A stretch of 15,220 bases of DNA from an uncultured Ligilactobacillus sp. (GTDB taxonomy: Bacteria > Bacillota > Bacilli > Lactobacillales > Lactobacillaceae). The position numbers and the translations under genes are program-made. A model generated the notes under the pieces. That model had not been told where the DNA came from and searched no databases. It saw nothing but the letters and a program-made list of their open reading frames with translations. Of the stretch, positions 7,687 to 14,918 are shown piece by piece; position 1 is the stretch's first letter, and each line of letters starts with the position of its first letter. The DNA lies in the NCBI GenBank assembly GCA_934215475.1, contig CAKPZY010000042.1, positions 1 through 15,220 on the forward strand, given 5' to 3'.

Positions 7687-7932
7687 TACAAATTATTCAT
7701 TTTGATGTTGCAATTGCACACATATAAAGCGTTTTCTCTGTCATTAACATTCCATCTATCCAGCTGTTACCACTGGCACAAATATATATCTGCACCACTT
7801 CCCCCTTGAATGTTATCGATCGACTTAATAGAACCCCCTAAACACGCGGTTAGAAAACTACCAAAGGATCACCTAAAATGATGGGAAAACTGCTTTGATT
7901 ATATTTTTGAAACTTATGCTTTGATTGAATGG

Positions 7933-7965
7933 AAAAACTAATTTCAGCGTTTAGCTGAAGTTTTT
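7933..7965. terminator. Terminator-like hairpin in a divergent region
   Basis: AAAAAC (7933-7938) pairs with GTTTTT (7960-7965), and TTCAGC (7943-7948) with GCTGAA (7954-7959) around loop GTTTA; TAAT is bulged on one side. The plus strand ends in GTTTTT and the minus strand in TTAGTTTTT. No annotated gene ends here, so it may close an unrecognised small transcript or be a relic. Confidence 0.45.
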
Positions 7966-8029
7966 GCCCGCTCTTGAATCTCGTTAAAGTAGTTTAGCCA
8001 TTTTGTCAGCACAGGTTTGTCCTTAGATG

Positions 8030-8105
8030 TATAATAGAAGGAAATATTTGGTCAGTCTTGAAATCTAGCGAGGTTTCAGGCCTTAGAAGTTTATTCTAAA
8101 TTTTT
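8030..8105 (+). promoter_or_regulatory. Promoter and hairpin leader of the SGNH gene
   Basis: TATAAT at 8030-8035 is a good -10 box without a clear -35. The leader then contains hairpin CTTGAAATC/GGTTTCAGG (8057-8065 with 8072-8080, two G-U pairs). A second, terminator-like hairpin follows: TTAGAA (8083-8088) with TTCTAA (8094-8099), then ATTTTT (8100-8105), 25 bases before the ATG. This might attenuate transcription, but the second stem is AT-only apart from one G-C pair and weak. Confidence 0.33.
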
Positions 8106-8129
8106 AATTTAATAGAGGATGAGAGATTT

Positions 8130-8699
8130 ATGCAACGGATCATTTTATTTGGGGATAGTATCACTGCAGGTGCTACGCATGGCTTTCCGACAAAGATTTT
8201 TACTGATAAAATAGCCCAGGCAATTGCCCCTCAAAATGTTGAGTTGATCAACCGTGGTGTTTTAGGCGACAACACGGTCGGCGGACTGGGACGGATGAAA
8301 ACCGATGTATTGCAAAAAAAGCCAGACATCGTGGTGATTTTTTTTGGAACGAACGATGTCGAGCTCCCACAAATGACACTTAAAAAATACCAACAAAACT
8401 TGGCAACAATGCTGACCAAGATCGGACCGCAAAAATGCATTTTAGTCACCCCTGGCATCACTGGCCCAACAAGACAGGGACATCGGCCAAACAAGCTGCT
8501 CTATCAATACGCAAAAGCCACAAAAGAAACAGCGCAAAAATATGGTGCGCTGTGCGTTGATTGGTTTGCTCAAGCAATTCGGCATCCAGCCAGCGAAATA
8601 TTGCAGGCAGATGATCTGCACTATGGGCCAAAAGCTTATGATCTTTTGGTGAAGGAATTAAAACCGCTTCTTCTGCAAAAGCTGGTTGAATCAAAATAA
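8130..8699 (+). CDS. SGNH/GDSL-family esterase
   Basis: A 189-residue hydrolase of the SGNH (GDSL) family, which cleaves acyl or acetyl esters and, in some members, thioesters or peptidoglycan-linked acetyl groups. The four family blocks are all present: block I FGDSITAG with Ser10, block II Gly in NRGVLGDNT (41-49), block III FGTNDVE with Asn75, and block V DDLH with Asp161 and His164. No signal peptide or membrane segment is visible, so it is probably cytoplasmic. The length fits the single-domain bacterial TesA-like and rhamnogalacturonan-acetylesterase-like members. The ATG is preceded by AGAGGATGAG, a moderate ribosome binding site. It has its own promoter region and shares a strong terminator with the convergent helD gene, so it is monocistronic. 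The substrate cannot be inferred. Confidence 0.93.
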   Translation: MQRIILFGDSITAGATHGFPTKIFTDKIAQAIAPQNVELINRGVLGDNTVGGLGRMKTDVLQKKPDIVVIFFGTNDVELPQMTLKKYQQNLATMLTKIGPQKCILVTPGITGPTRQGHRPNKLLYQYAKATKETAQKYGALCVDWFAQAIRHPASEILQADDLHYGPKAYDLLVKELKPLLLQKLVESK

Positions 8700-8703
8700 G
8701 ACA

Positions 8704-8752
8704 AAAAGGCTTTCCCTGTCAACAGCTGTGTGCTGGTTAGGGAAAGCCTTTT
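8704..8752. terminator. Bidirectional terminator between the SGNH gene and helD
   Basis: A perfect 14-bp stem: AAAAGGCTTTCCCT (8704-8717) with AGGGAAAGCCTTTT (8739-8752). The 21-base loop holds a small inner stem, CAGC/GCTG. A run on one side and T run on the other make it work in both directions, which suits the two convergent genes. Confidence 0.94.
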
Positions 8753-8762
8753 ATCTGCTTGA

Positions 8763-11066
8763 TTAAACTCTGGTAACAAGTTTGTATTTGTCAGAAGAAA
8801 TATCTGCCATCAAAGGCGTCAATTTGCCGGCAGCGAAAACATTTAGGCGGTGCATAGCACGGGAACAGATCGTATAGACCAGCTGGCGCTCATCTTCACG
8901 CGCATAATTTTTTTCATTCGCATTCCAAACTATGATCGCATCAAATTCCAACCCTTTTGCAAGGTAAGATGGTACAACGATCGTTCCAGGTACCAGACGT
9001 TGATTCTCAGTCTTGATCGCAGTGACGTCTTGCCCTTTTTGCTGCAATCGAGCTGTGAGTTCCTCCGCCTCATTCAAGTTCTTGGTAATGATTGCCGTGG
9101 TCAACTGGTTCGCTTCATTTTGCTGCAACTGAGCAGCGACATCCTCTGTCAAACGTTCTTTATCTGAGTCAACTGTGATCGTCGGTAATTCCCCGTTGCG
9201 GTCAAAAGCCTCCACAGCCTCACCGTCGTGTAAGATCTCCTTGCTGAAATCGGTGATCTGCTGCGTTGACCGGTATGACTTGGTCAATTGCACGACGTTG
9301 GTCTTTTTAGGGTCAAACATCGTCGTTAACTCATCGAGTAACGAATGACTGTTTTCTTGGGTAAAAATCGACTGGTTTAAATCACCGAGCATGGTAAACC
9401 GCGCGCGTGGAAAATCCTCTTTTAATAAAGCCAGTTGATAAGCCGAATAATCCTGAATCTCATCAATAAATACCTGACGCATATCAAGGTCGCCGCGTTT
9501 GCCGATGATGTGATCAAATAAATACAGGTACGCAGTAACATCTGTTAAGGAAATTTTCCCGGCTTTCATCGACGCCACCGTTTGATCAACAGTTTCCTGC
9601 CACGAATCAGCACTCAATCCATAAGCAGTAACATCTAAGAGGTCTGGCAAATGTCGTAAGAAATGCACGTATTGTCCGTTAATGTTGATGAAACGGTTCC
9701 TGGTGATTGCCCGCCTGATCGTCTGAAATTCACGGGTGACGTACTCACGAGCTAAGAATGTCAATTCCTTGTCGCCGTTCGTGAAGTTTCTCGGATGGTC
9801 AGCATAAAGTTCATTCAACTGATCTTGATCAAGATCTTGGACTTCCTTTTGTACTCGTGCACTTCTGGCTTCGCGGGTGACCTTACTCCTTAATTTCTTT
9901 AACAACTTCTCGCGGGTCGCTGATAAACGATTACGCAAATTGTAGTTACGATTAAAACTATAATAGATTTCTTTGATCTGCTCTTTGGTAAAGAAAGGTT
10001 TGCCATGAAACATGATGTTTTTAAAATGCAAGCCATTTTTATTCAAAAAGTTCGCATACACATTGGTTGCTTCAAAGAAATTGAGGCTATCCTTCAGATC
10101 CTTGGCTGCCTTTGTAGCGACGTCATTATCTTCTTCAAAACGTTCCCGCAATGTTTCAACGTGGAGCTTGGGTACCCGTCTTTTGGCGTACTGGTAAAAA
10201 GTCATCTGGACCATATTTTGTTCGCCCAGTTCCGGCAAAACTTGGTTGATATAATCATTAAACAGTTGGTTAGGCGAAAATAAAATGACTTGACTGGAAT
10301 TCAGGTTGCCACGATAACGGTATAGCAAATATGCCACGCGCTGCAACACCGCTGAGGTCTTACCTGAACCAGCAGCACCTTGGACGAACAACAACTCAGA
10401 CTTGGTATCACGGATGATCTTGTTTTGTTCTCTTTGAATAGTTGAGACGATACTCTTCATCTTAGTATCGGAAGATTCATCCAGAACTTCCAAGAGCATT
10501 TGATCACCTACAGTCTCATCAGTGTCAAAAACAGTCAAGATTTTCCCATCTTCAACCATAAACTGTCGTTTTAAAGTCAGATCCACTGTTTGTTCACCAT
10601 CAGGCGTGTCATAAGAAACTTTACCCAATCCACCTTCGTAGTAAATACTTGAGATTGGTGCACGCCAGTCGTAAATCAAGAAATGGTCCGTCTTGTCTGT
10701 GAAAGAACTAAGACCGATATAGACACTTTCAGGCTTTTTCTCCCCGGATTCTTGAAAGTCGATCCGCGCGAAATAAGGCTTTTTCTCTAATCTTTTCAGC
10801 ACATCAAGTTGCTGGGTAGCTTGACGCCAATTATTTTCGCGTTCTTGAAGCATGGTTTGTTGCTGGCGGACGGTCAAGGCCGTTTCCATCATTCCGGTAT
10901 AAGTGCCGGTTTTGATCCGCACATTGTTTTTGAAGTCTTTCATGATCGCATGCTGATCAGAACCGGCACTATTAATGTTAGCTTGGCTTTTAGATTCAGC
11001 TTGTTTGATCTTAGCAACAACGCGGTCCATATGTTGTTGTTCTCGCTCTTTAATTGTCAAACTCAT
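8763..11066 (-). CDS. helD: UvrD/Rep-like helicase, HelD (RNA polymerase recycling)
   Basis: A 767-residue superfamily 1 helicase-like ATPase, close in length and layout to Bacillus HelD, which binds RNA polymerase and releases it from stalled or post-termination complexes using ATP. Seen in order: a charged N-terminal helical region (about 1-95), which in HelD is the arm entering the polymerase secondary channel; QREQNKIIRDT (211-221) as Q motif; Walker A GAAGSGKTS (230-238); motif Ia LFSPNQLF (262-269); a long middle insertion with basic helical stretches (about 300-510); Walker B FIDEIQD (533-539); GDLNQ (561-565); SYRST (597-601); KGLEFD (704-709); and YTICSRAMH (731-739). All ATPase motifs look intact. 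GGGGG precedes the ATG. It is convergent with the SGNH gene and divergent from the antiporter. A different UvrD-like helicase is possible, but the N-terminal arm and length favour HelD. Confidence 0.92.
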   Translation of the reverse strand: MSLTIKEREQQHMDRVVAKIKQAESKSQANINSAGSDQHAIMKDFKNNVRIKTGTYTGMMETALTVRQQQTMLQERENNWRQATQQLDVLKRLEKKPYFARIDFQESGEKKPESVYIGLSSFTDKTDHFLIYDWRAPISSIYYEGGLGKVSYDTPDGEQTVDLTLKRQFMVEDGKILTVFDTDETVGDQMLLEVLDESSDTKMKSIVSTIQREQNKIIRDTKSELLFVQGAAGSGKTSAVLQRVAYLLYRYRGNLNSSQVILFSPNQLFNDYINQVLPELGEQNMVQMTFYQYAKRRVPKLHVETLRERFEEDNDVATKAAKDLKDSLNFFEATNVYANFLNKNGLHFKNIMFHGKPFFTKEQIKEIYYSFNRNYNLRNRLSATREKLLKKLRSKVTREARSARVQKEVQDLDQDQLNELYADHPRNFTNGDKELTFLAREYVTREFQTIRRAITRNRFININGQYVHFLRHLPDLLDVTAYGLSADSWQETVDQTVASMKAGKISLTDVTAYLYLFDHIIGKRGDLDMRQVFIDEIQDYSAYQLALLKEDFPRARFTMLGDLNQSIFTQENSHSLLDELTTMFDPKKTNVVQLTKSYRSTQQITDFSKEILHDGEAVEAFDRNGELPTITVDSDKERLTEDVAAQLQQNEANQLTTAIITKNLNEAEELTARLQQKGQDVTAIKTENQRLVPGTIVVPSYLAKGLEFDAIIVWNANEKNYAREDERQLVYTICSRAMHRLNVFAAGKLTPLMADISSDKYKLVTRV

Positions 11067-11103
11067 GCTTAACGCCCCCGTTTGAGATAAAATCTAATAA
11101 AAC

Positions 11104-11132
11104 ATTTTACCATTATTTCAAGTGGTCTACAA
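11104..11132 (-). promoter_or_regulatory. Candidate helD promoter
   Basis: On the minus strand TTGTAG (11127-11132), a 17-bp spacer and TAAAAT (11104-11109). The -10 box matches 5 of 6 consensus bases; the -35 box matches only TTG. Start of transcription near 11097, about 30 bases before the ATG at 11066. Confidence 0.5.
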
Positions 11133-11146
11133 TTAAAGTCGTTTAT

Positions 11147-11160
11147 CTGCAAACTTGCAG
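11147..11160. repeat. Perfect 6-bp inverted repeat next to the helD promoter
   Basis: CTGCAA (11147-11152) and TTGCAG (11155-11160) are separated by AC. The dyad lies 15 bases upstream of the proposed -35 box of helD, where an activator could bind. No regulator is identified; this size of dyad also arises by chance. Confidence 0.33.
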
Positions 11161-11478
11161 AAGAATGGATTTGCGCCGTAACTTTAGATTTACCTCTTTC
11201 AGACAAAAAGATCGTCTCAGACTTTTCGTATGTGTTTGTGTCCCGCTTTTGAGTCGAAATTATTGTCTTTGACTAGATCCTCTTATCCTATCTATATGTA
11301 ACTACTCTACTCCCAGCAATCACTAAAGTTGCCTTAAAAGCGTTTGAACTTGTACAATTATCGTAAATATTACATGGTTTTTGTACTCCTGGACTAAACT
11401 TCGTATTTTTTCATTGTATCTATTCTGATAACTATTAGCTTTTTGCGTTATTATTGATCACTTTAAGGAGTTTTTGTC

Positions 11479-13344
11479 ATGAATCTATCTCTTGTTATTG
11501 TTTCGTTAGCGGCCTTTCTTACGCCAACTATTTTGGCACGGTTTAAGGTATCTTTTGTTCCCAGCTCTGTCGCAGAGATCATTGTCGGTATTATTTTAGG
11601 AAATAGTCTGTTTAACGTTATTCATATGAATGAAGTATTAACGACGATGTCCACGCTTGGAGTGATCTTGCTGCTATTTTTAAGTGGAATGGAGATCGAC
11701 TTTTCACTTTTCCGACGCGCGGATACATCCACTACCTTGGCCGCGAAGAGAGCACAGAGTTCACCCCAAAGATCGCCGGTAACGATAGCGATCACCGCTT
11801 ATCTGCTCACTTTGGCATGTTCATTGCTTTTAGGCGTGGTTTTATATTTTTCAGGCACCTTTACCGACATTTCCTTGGCAACGATCTTATTAGCGACTGT
11901 TGCTTTAGGGATCGTGATCGGAATCTTAAAAGAAAATAATTTATTAGGCAAGCCCTATGGTCAAACGATATTACTAATTGCCGTTTTAGGTGAAGTTATT
12001 CCCTTATTAGGACTCACTGTCTACTCGGCCATAAAAAATGGACATGGCGGGACTCTTTGGCTAGTCTCCCTTGTTTTCATCGTGGCTGCACTCTTGTTGT
12101 TTCGCTTCCGCAATTTTTTCGCGAATTTCCAACAGCTTACGAAGTCAACGACCCAATTGGATATGCGTTTAGCCTTTTTAGTGATCATGGTGCTGGTTGT
12201 TTTATCTGAAACCGTGGGGGCGGAAAACATTTTAGGGGCTTTCTTAGCAGGGATCGTGATCAAACTGCTCGAACCGGCAGAAAGTACTCAGCAAAAACTC
12301 GATGCAGTCGGCTACGGCTTTTTAATACCATTCTTCTTCATCCTCACAGGCGCGCAGCTGAATTTGCCTATGCTGCTGAGCTCCACGACAACTTTGATTT
12401 TAATTCCTTTGCTGCTGATAGCGTTTATGCTTGCTAAATTGCCGGCCTATTTTGGCTTTCGCGCTCTGTTTGGCAAGGAAAATTCCCTAGCCGGTACAAT
12501 GCTTGCTGAAACGACCATCACGCTCATCTTACCCGTTGTCACTGTGGCAGAACAGATCAAAGCAATGACTACAGCTCAAGGAGGGGCATTTATCATCGCC
12601 GGTACGATCACTTGTTTGCTTGGACCGTTTCTCTTTAAACGTTTTTATCACCCTGAACACGAAAAGCAGCACAAAACTGATGTGCACATTATCGGGGCAA
12701 ATTTGACCGCCGTGAACGCATCACAGGATTTACCACCAGAATGGTACAAATTGCAGCTGTACACGGATAACCCCAAGCGGTATGAAACTTATAAGGGTGT
12801 CACAGCTACCAAATTGTTAAAAACGATGAAACCATTAAAATTGATTCAGCAAGATGTTTTTGATACAGACATTTTGGTTCTGGCCCATCGTTTTGCCAGT
12901 GACAATTATGAACTTGCATTAGCTGCCAAGGAATATGGTGTTCCCCGGGTTATTTTGCGTTTAGACAGTCGTGACCCGGAAGAAGCGCAGAAGATGAAAA
13001 TAGAATTGGAGCGCAAAGGAATTGAGTTTTTCAGTACATTCACCACAGGTGTCGGAGTGCTGCGTTCTGCCATTCAATCACCGGAAATTTTGCGGATACT
13101 GACATCTACTGAGGCTGAAATTTTTGAACTCCAACTGACAAATTTGCGCTTTGAGGGAACAGCGCTAGAAAATCTGCCTGAGATCAATAACATTGTTATT
13201 AGTAGGATCGTACGGCACGGGCAGTTTGTTGCCCCCCACGGAAATACGCAACTGCAGCTGGGCGATCATATTTTGTTATCAGGCAATAGAGACGTGGTAG
13301 CAAGATTGAGAACGTTGCTGAGTAACAACAACCAAATTGAGTAA
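11479..13344 (+). CDS. CPA2-type cation/proton antiporter with C-terminal RCK-like module
   Basis: A 621-residue membrane protein. Residues about 1-387 form a monovalent cation/proton antiporter-2 domain with about 12 hydrophobic segments; GVILLLFLSGMEID (61-74) and GAFLAGIVIKL (253-263) are typical of the family. Residues 168-176 (AVLGEVIPL) occupy the place where KefB/KefC-like proteins have a conserved Gln-Asp; here the acidic residue is Glu172. Residues about 400-520 resemble a TrkA-N/RCK Rossmann domain, but the first strand reads HIIGANLTAVNA, without the GxGxxG dinucleotide-binding motif. Residues about 545-616 look like a TrkA-C domain (TALENLP, GDHILLSGN). AAGGAG (11465-11470) sets the start. 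It probably exchanges K+ or Na+ for protons for pH and ion homeostasis. There is no partner KefF/KefG-type flavoprotein gene nearby. It stands alone, with the phosphatase genes downstream under a separate promoter. Confidence 0.92.
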   Translation: MNLSLVIVSLAAFLTPTILARFKVSFVPSSVAEIIVGIILGNSLFNVIHMNEVLTTMSTLGVILLLFLSGMEIDFSLFRRADTSTTLAAKRAQSSPQRSPVTIAITAYLLTLACSLLLGVVLYFSGTFTDISLATILLATVALGIVIGILKENNLLGKPYGQTILLIAVLGEVIPLLGLTVYSAIKNGHGGTLWLVSLVFIVAALLLFRFRNFFANFQQLTKSTTQLDMRLAFLVIMVLVVLSETVGAENILGAFLAGIVIKLLEPAESTQQKLDAVGYGFLIPFFFILTGAQLNLPMLLSSTTTLILIPLLLIAFMLAKLPAYFGFRALFGKENSLAGTMLAETTITLILPVVTVAEQIKAMTTAQGGAFIIAGTITCLLGPFLFKRFYHPEHEKQHKTDVHIIGANLTAVNASQDLPPEWYKLQLYTDNPKRYETYKGVTATKLLKTMKPLKLIQQDVFDTDILVLAHRFASDNYELALAAKEYGVPRVILRLDSRDPEEAQKMKIELERKGIEFFSTFTTGVGVLRSAIQSPEILRILTSTEAEIFELQLTNLRFEGTALENLPEINNIVISRIVRHGQFVAPHGNTQLQLGDHILLSGNRDVVARLRTLLSNNNQIE

Positions 13345-13379
13345 ATATAGGCAAGCAGATCTTATCCGCAATTTATTTC

Positions 13380-13409
13380 CTGAAAACTCTGTCCTGAGAA
13401 TAGTTTTTT
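13380..13409 (+). terminator. Weak candidate terminator after the antiporter
   Basis: AAAACT (13383-13388) can pair with AGTTTT (13402-13407), with CTC/GAG inside, followed by further T residues in AGTTTTTTA. The stem is short and A-T rich, so read-through into the phosphatase genes is possible. Confidence 0.35.
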
Positions 13410-13434
13410 ACAGCCTGAAAAGATGTTTATGTTG

Positions 13435-13466
13435 TATACTTAAAGCAGCAGCACTGTAGAAGGAGG
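13435..13466 (+). promoter_or_regulatory. Candidate promoter and strong RBS of the phosphatase pair
   Basis: TATACT at 13435-13440 is a good -10 box, but no convincing -35 lies at 17 bp; TTTACA is 22 bp away. AGGAGG at 13461-13466, nine bases before the ATG at 13476, is a near-perfect ribosome binding site and fixes the first gene's start. Confidence 0.45.
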
Positions 13467-13475
13467 AATTCTATA

Positions 13476-14144
13476 ATGTCATTTTCAGTATATTTGGTTC
13501 GACATGGGCAAACTTATTTGAATCTGTACAACCGTATGCAAGGATGGTGCGACTCACCCTTAACGCCTGAAGGAGTGAAAGGCAATCATTTGGCGGGAAC
13601 ACGCCTTAGCCACAAGCACTTTGATTATGCTTTTCACAGCGACACGATTCGGGCTAAGCGAACTTGTGAAACCATTTTGAGTGAAAATTCGGTGACATCA
13701 GAAGATTTAAAACCCAAACAACTGAGAAATTTTCGGGAACAAAGTTTTGGATATTTTGAAGGGTCAGACACACGTCAGGCTTGGACAATGATCGGTGCAG
13801 CGCATAATTGCCGTTCATTTAAAGATATTGTGGACGATTATTCCTTAGTCGAAACGCGCAATTTCCTGAAAGAGGCTGATCCATTTGGCGACGCAGAAGA
13901 TGACGCAGAATTTTGGAGCCGGATCAAGATTGGGTTCGACTATTTGCGCAAGAACATCCCGGATGATAAGAATGTTTTGGTGGTCAGCCACGAAATGACG
14001 ATCCGCAGCATCGCAAATTTATTTGATTATACAACTCCGATCTTTCCAGGTCCGGCCAACGGTTCGGTAACGAAGCTCACCGTGGATGGCCACTACTTTC
14101 ACGTTGATTACTACAACCAAACGGCGGCCGATTTTGATTACTGA
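13476..14144 (+). CDS. Histidine phosphatase (phosphoglycerate mutase-like), copy 1
   Basis: A 222-residue cytoplasmic member of histidine phosphatase branch 1, which transfers phosphate through a phospho-histidine. Catalytic features seen: LVRHGQT with nucleophile His10 and Arg9, Arg59 in HSDTIRA, Glu88 in FREQSFGYFEG as probable proton donor, and His172 in VVSHEMT. The YNRMQGWCDSPLTPEG stretch (18-33) is typical of GpmB/CobC-like phosphatases rather than glycolytic mutase. The second His is followed by Glu (SHE) where most relatives, including copy 2, have Gly. It is transcribed with copy 2, 17 bases apart; an ungapped hand alignment gives about 119 of 222 identical residues. The substrate is unknown; family members act on sugar phosphates, nucleotides or other small phosphoesters. 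The N-terminal match alone would mislead into calling it a glycolytic enzyme. Confidence 0.93.
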   Translation: MSFSVYLVRHGQTYLNLYNRMQGWCDSPLTPEGVKGNHLAGTRLSHKHFDYAFHSDTIRAKRTCETILSENSVTSEDLKPKQLRNFREQSFGYFEGSDTRQAWTMIGAAHNCRSFKDIVDDYSLVETRNFLKEADPFGDAEDDAEFWSRIKIGFDYLRKNIPDDKNVLVVSHEMTIRSIANLFDYTTPIFPGPANGSVTKLTVDGHYFHVDYYNQTAADFDY

Positions 14145-14161
14145 AAGCGGGGACAAAAATT

Positions 14162-14833
14162 ATGACATTTAACCTATATTTAGTTAGACACGGGCAAACA
14201 TTTTTAAACAAATATAATAGGATGCAAGGTTGGTGTGATGCTCCACTTACTCCTAAAGGGATGCAGCACGGGCATATGGCAGGTCAGCACCTGAGCCACG
14301 TTAACTTTGCTCATGCATTTCACAGTGACACAACGAGAGCTGAGCAGACATGCTACTTTTTGTTACAGGAGAATGTTTCCTCACCAGAACTGCCTGAACC
14401 TGTAGAATTATCGGCTTTTCGCGAGCAAAGTTATGGCTACTTCGAGGGCAGTGATTCTGATCAAGCTTGGTTAATGATCGGCGCATCGCACGGTTGCCGT
14501 TCGTTTCACGAGATGGCCACCAAATACTCAATGGATGACACTAAGAATTTTACGAAACAAGCTGATCCTTTCCATAATGCCGAAAATGCCAAAGAATATT
14601 GGCACCGCATAGATGCGGGATTTGATTATATTAAAAGTATTGCGCATGACGGGGATAACATTTTGATCGTGAGTCATGGAACAACGATCCAGAGCATTGC
14701 CGCCAAGTATTACCCTGATCTCGACCTAACTATTGGACCAAAAAATGGCTCGATCACCAAATTAACGTTAGATAATGAACAAATCAAGGTGGATTATTTT
14801 AACAAAGTGGATGACAAATTCAATTACGAATAG
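14162..14833 (+). CDS. Histidine phosphatase (phosphoglycerate mutase-like), copy 2
   Basis: A 223-residue paralogue of the preceding gene, colinear with it without gaps and about 54% identical. Catalytic residues are intact: Arg9-His10 in LVRHGQT, Arg59 in HSDTTRA, Glu88 in FREQSYGYFEG, and His172 in the canonical IVSHGTT. The two proteins differ most at residues 61-84 and 181-190, flanking regions that in this fold line the substrate pocket, so they may have different substrates. GGGGA precedes the ATG, and the 17-base gap to copy 1 indicates an operon. A good terminator follows at 14840-14873. Function beyond small-molecule phosphatase activity cannot be assigned. Confidence 0.93.
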   Translation: MTFNLYLVRHGQTFLNKYNRMQGWCDAPLTPKGMQHGHMAGQHLSHVNFAHAFHSDTTRAEQTCYFLLQENVSSPELPEPVELSAFREQSYGYFEGSDSDQAWLMIGASHGCRSFHEMATKYSMDDTKNFTKQADPFHNAENAKEYWHRIDAGFDYIKSIAHDGDNILIVSHGTTIQSIAAKYYPDLDLTIGPKNGSITKLTLDNEQIKVDYFNKVDDKFNYE

Positions 14834-14839
14834 AATTCT

Positions 14840-14873
14840 AAAAATGCTGGTGCAAGACCGCCGGTATTTTTTT
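14840..14873 (+). terminator. Intrinsic terminator of the phosphatase operon
   Basis: AAAAATGCTGG (14840-14850) pairs with CCGGTATTTTT (14861-14871) through 11 pairs, two of them G-U, around a 10-base loop. Seven T residues in a row (14867-14873) end it. Confidence 0.88.
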
Positions 14874-14918
14874 GTGAAAATTTTTGGTTGAACTGAATTG
14901 ATGAATTTGTATTAAAAT

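Larger units (their letters stand above)
7687..8129. other. Divergent intergenic region between coaA and the SGNH gene
   Basis: About 440 bases without a supportable gene. Apart from the coaA promoter region, it contains a terminator-like hairpin (7933-7965) with no known transcript to end, and a leader with two hairpins before the SGNH gene (8030-8105). TGCTTTGATT appears twice (around 7890 and 7918). I recognise no tRNA, T-box, riboswitch or 6S-type RNA. The stretch around 7740-7930 has no recognisable feature. Confidence 0.45.
11067..11478. other. Divergent intergenic region between helD and the antiporter
   Basis: About 410 bases without a gene. It holds the helD promoter (11104-11132) and an inverted repeat beside it (11147-11160). 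On the antiporter side several weak promoter-like combinations occur, for example TTGAAC, 18 bp, TATTAC around 11344-11374, and TTTGTA, 18 bp, TATTTT around 11380-11410. I cannot choose among them. No structured RNA or small gene with a ribosome binding site was seen. Confidence 0.45.

Noticed and set aside
7632..7721. Thirty-residue N-terminal extension of coaA
   Set aside because: The extension contains the extended -10 promoter at 7678-7686 and has no counterpart in CoaA; the family begins at about MENRLNYYH.
8030..8129. T-box or riboswitch in the SGNH leader
   Set aside because: No T-box AGGGTGG-type motif or other riboswitch core is present; only two simple hairpins are seen.
9900..10283. 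Forward-strand open frames inside helD and guaA
   Set aside because: They lie antisense to strongly conserved genes, have no ribosome binding sites or recognisable domains, and are best explained as reflections of the real reading frames.
13476..14833. Glycolytic phosphoglycerate mutase (gpmA)
   Set aside because: The RHG motif is shared, but the sequence lacks the longer GpmA-specific segments and the QGWCDSPLT pattern points to general histidine phosphatases.
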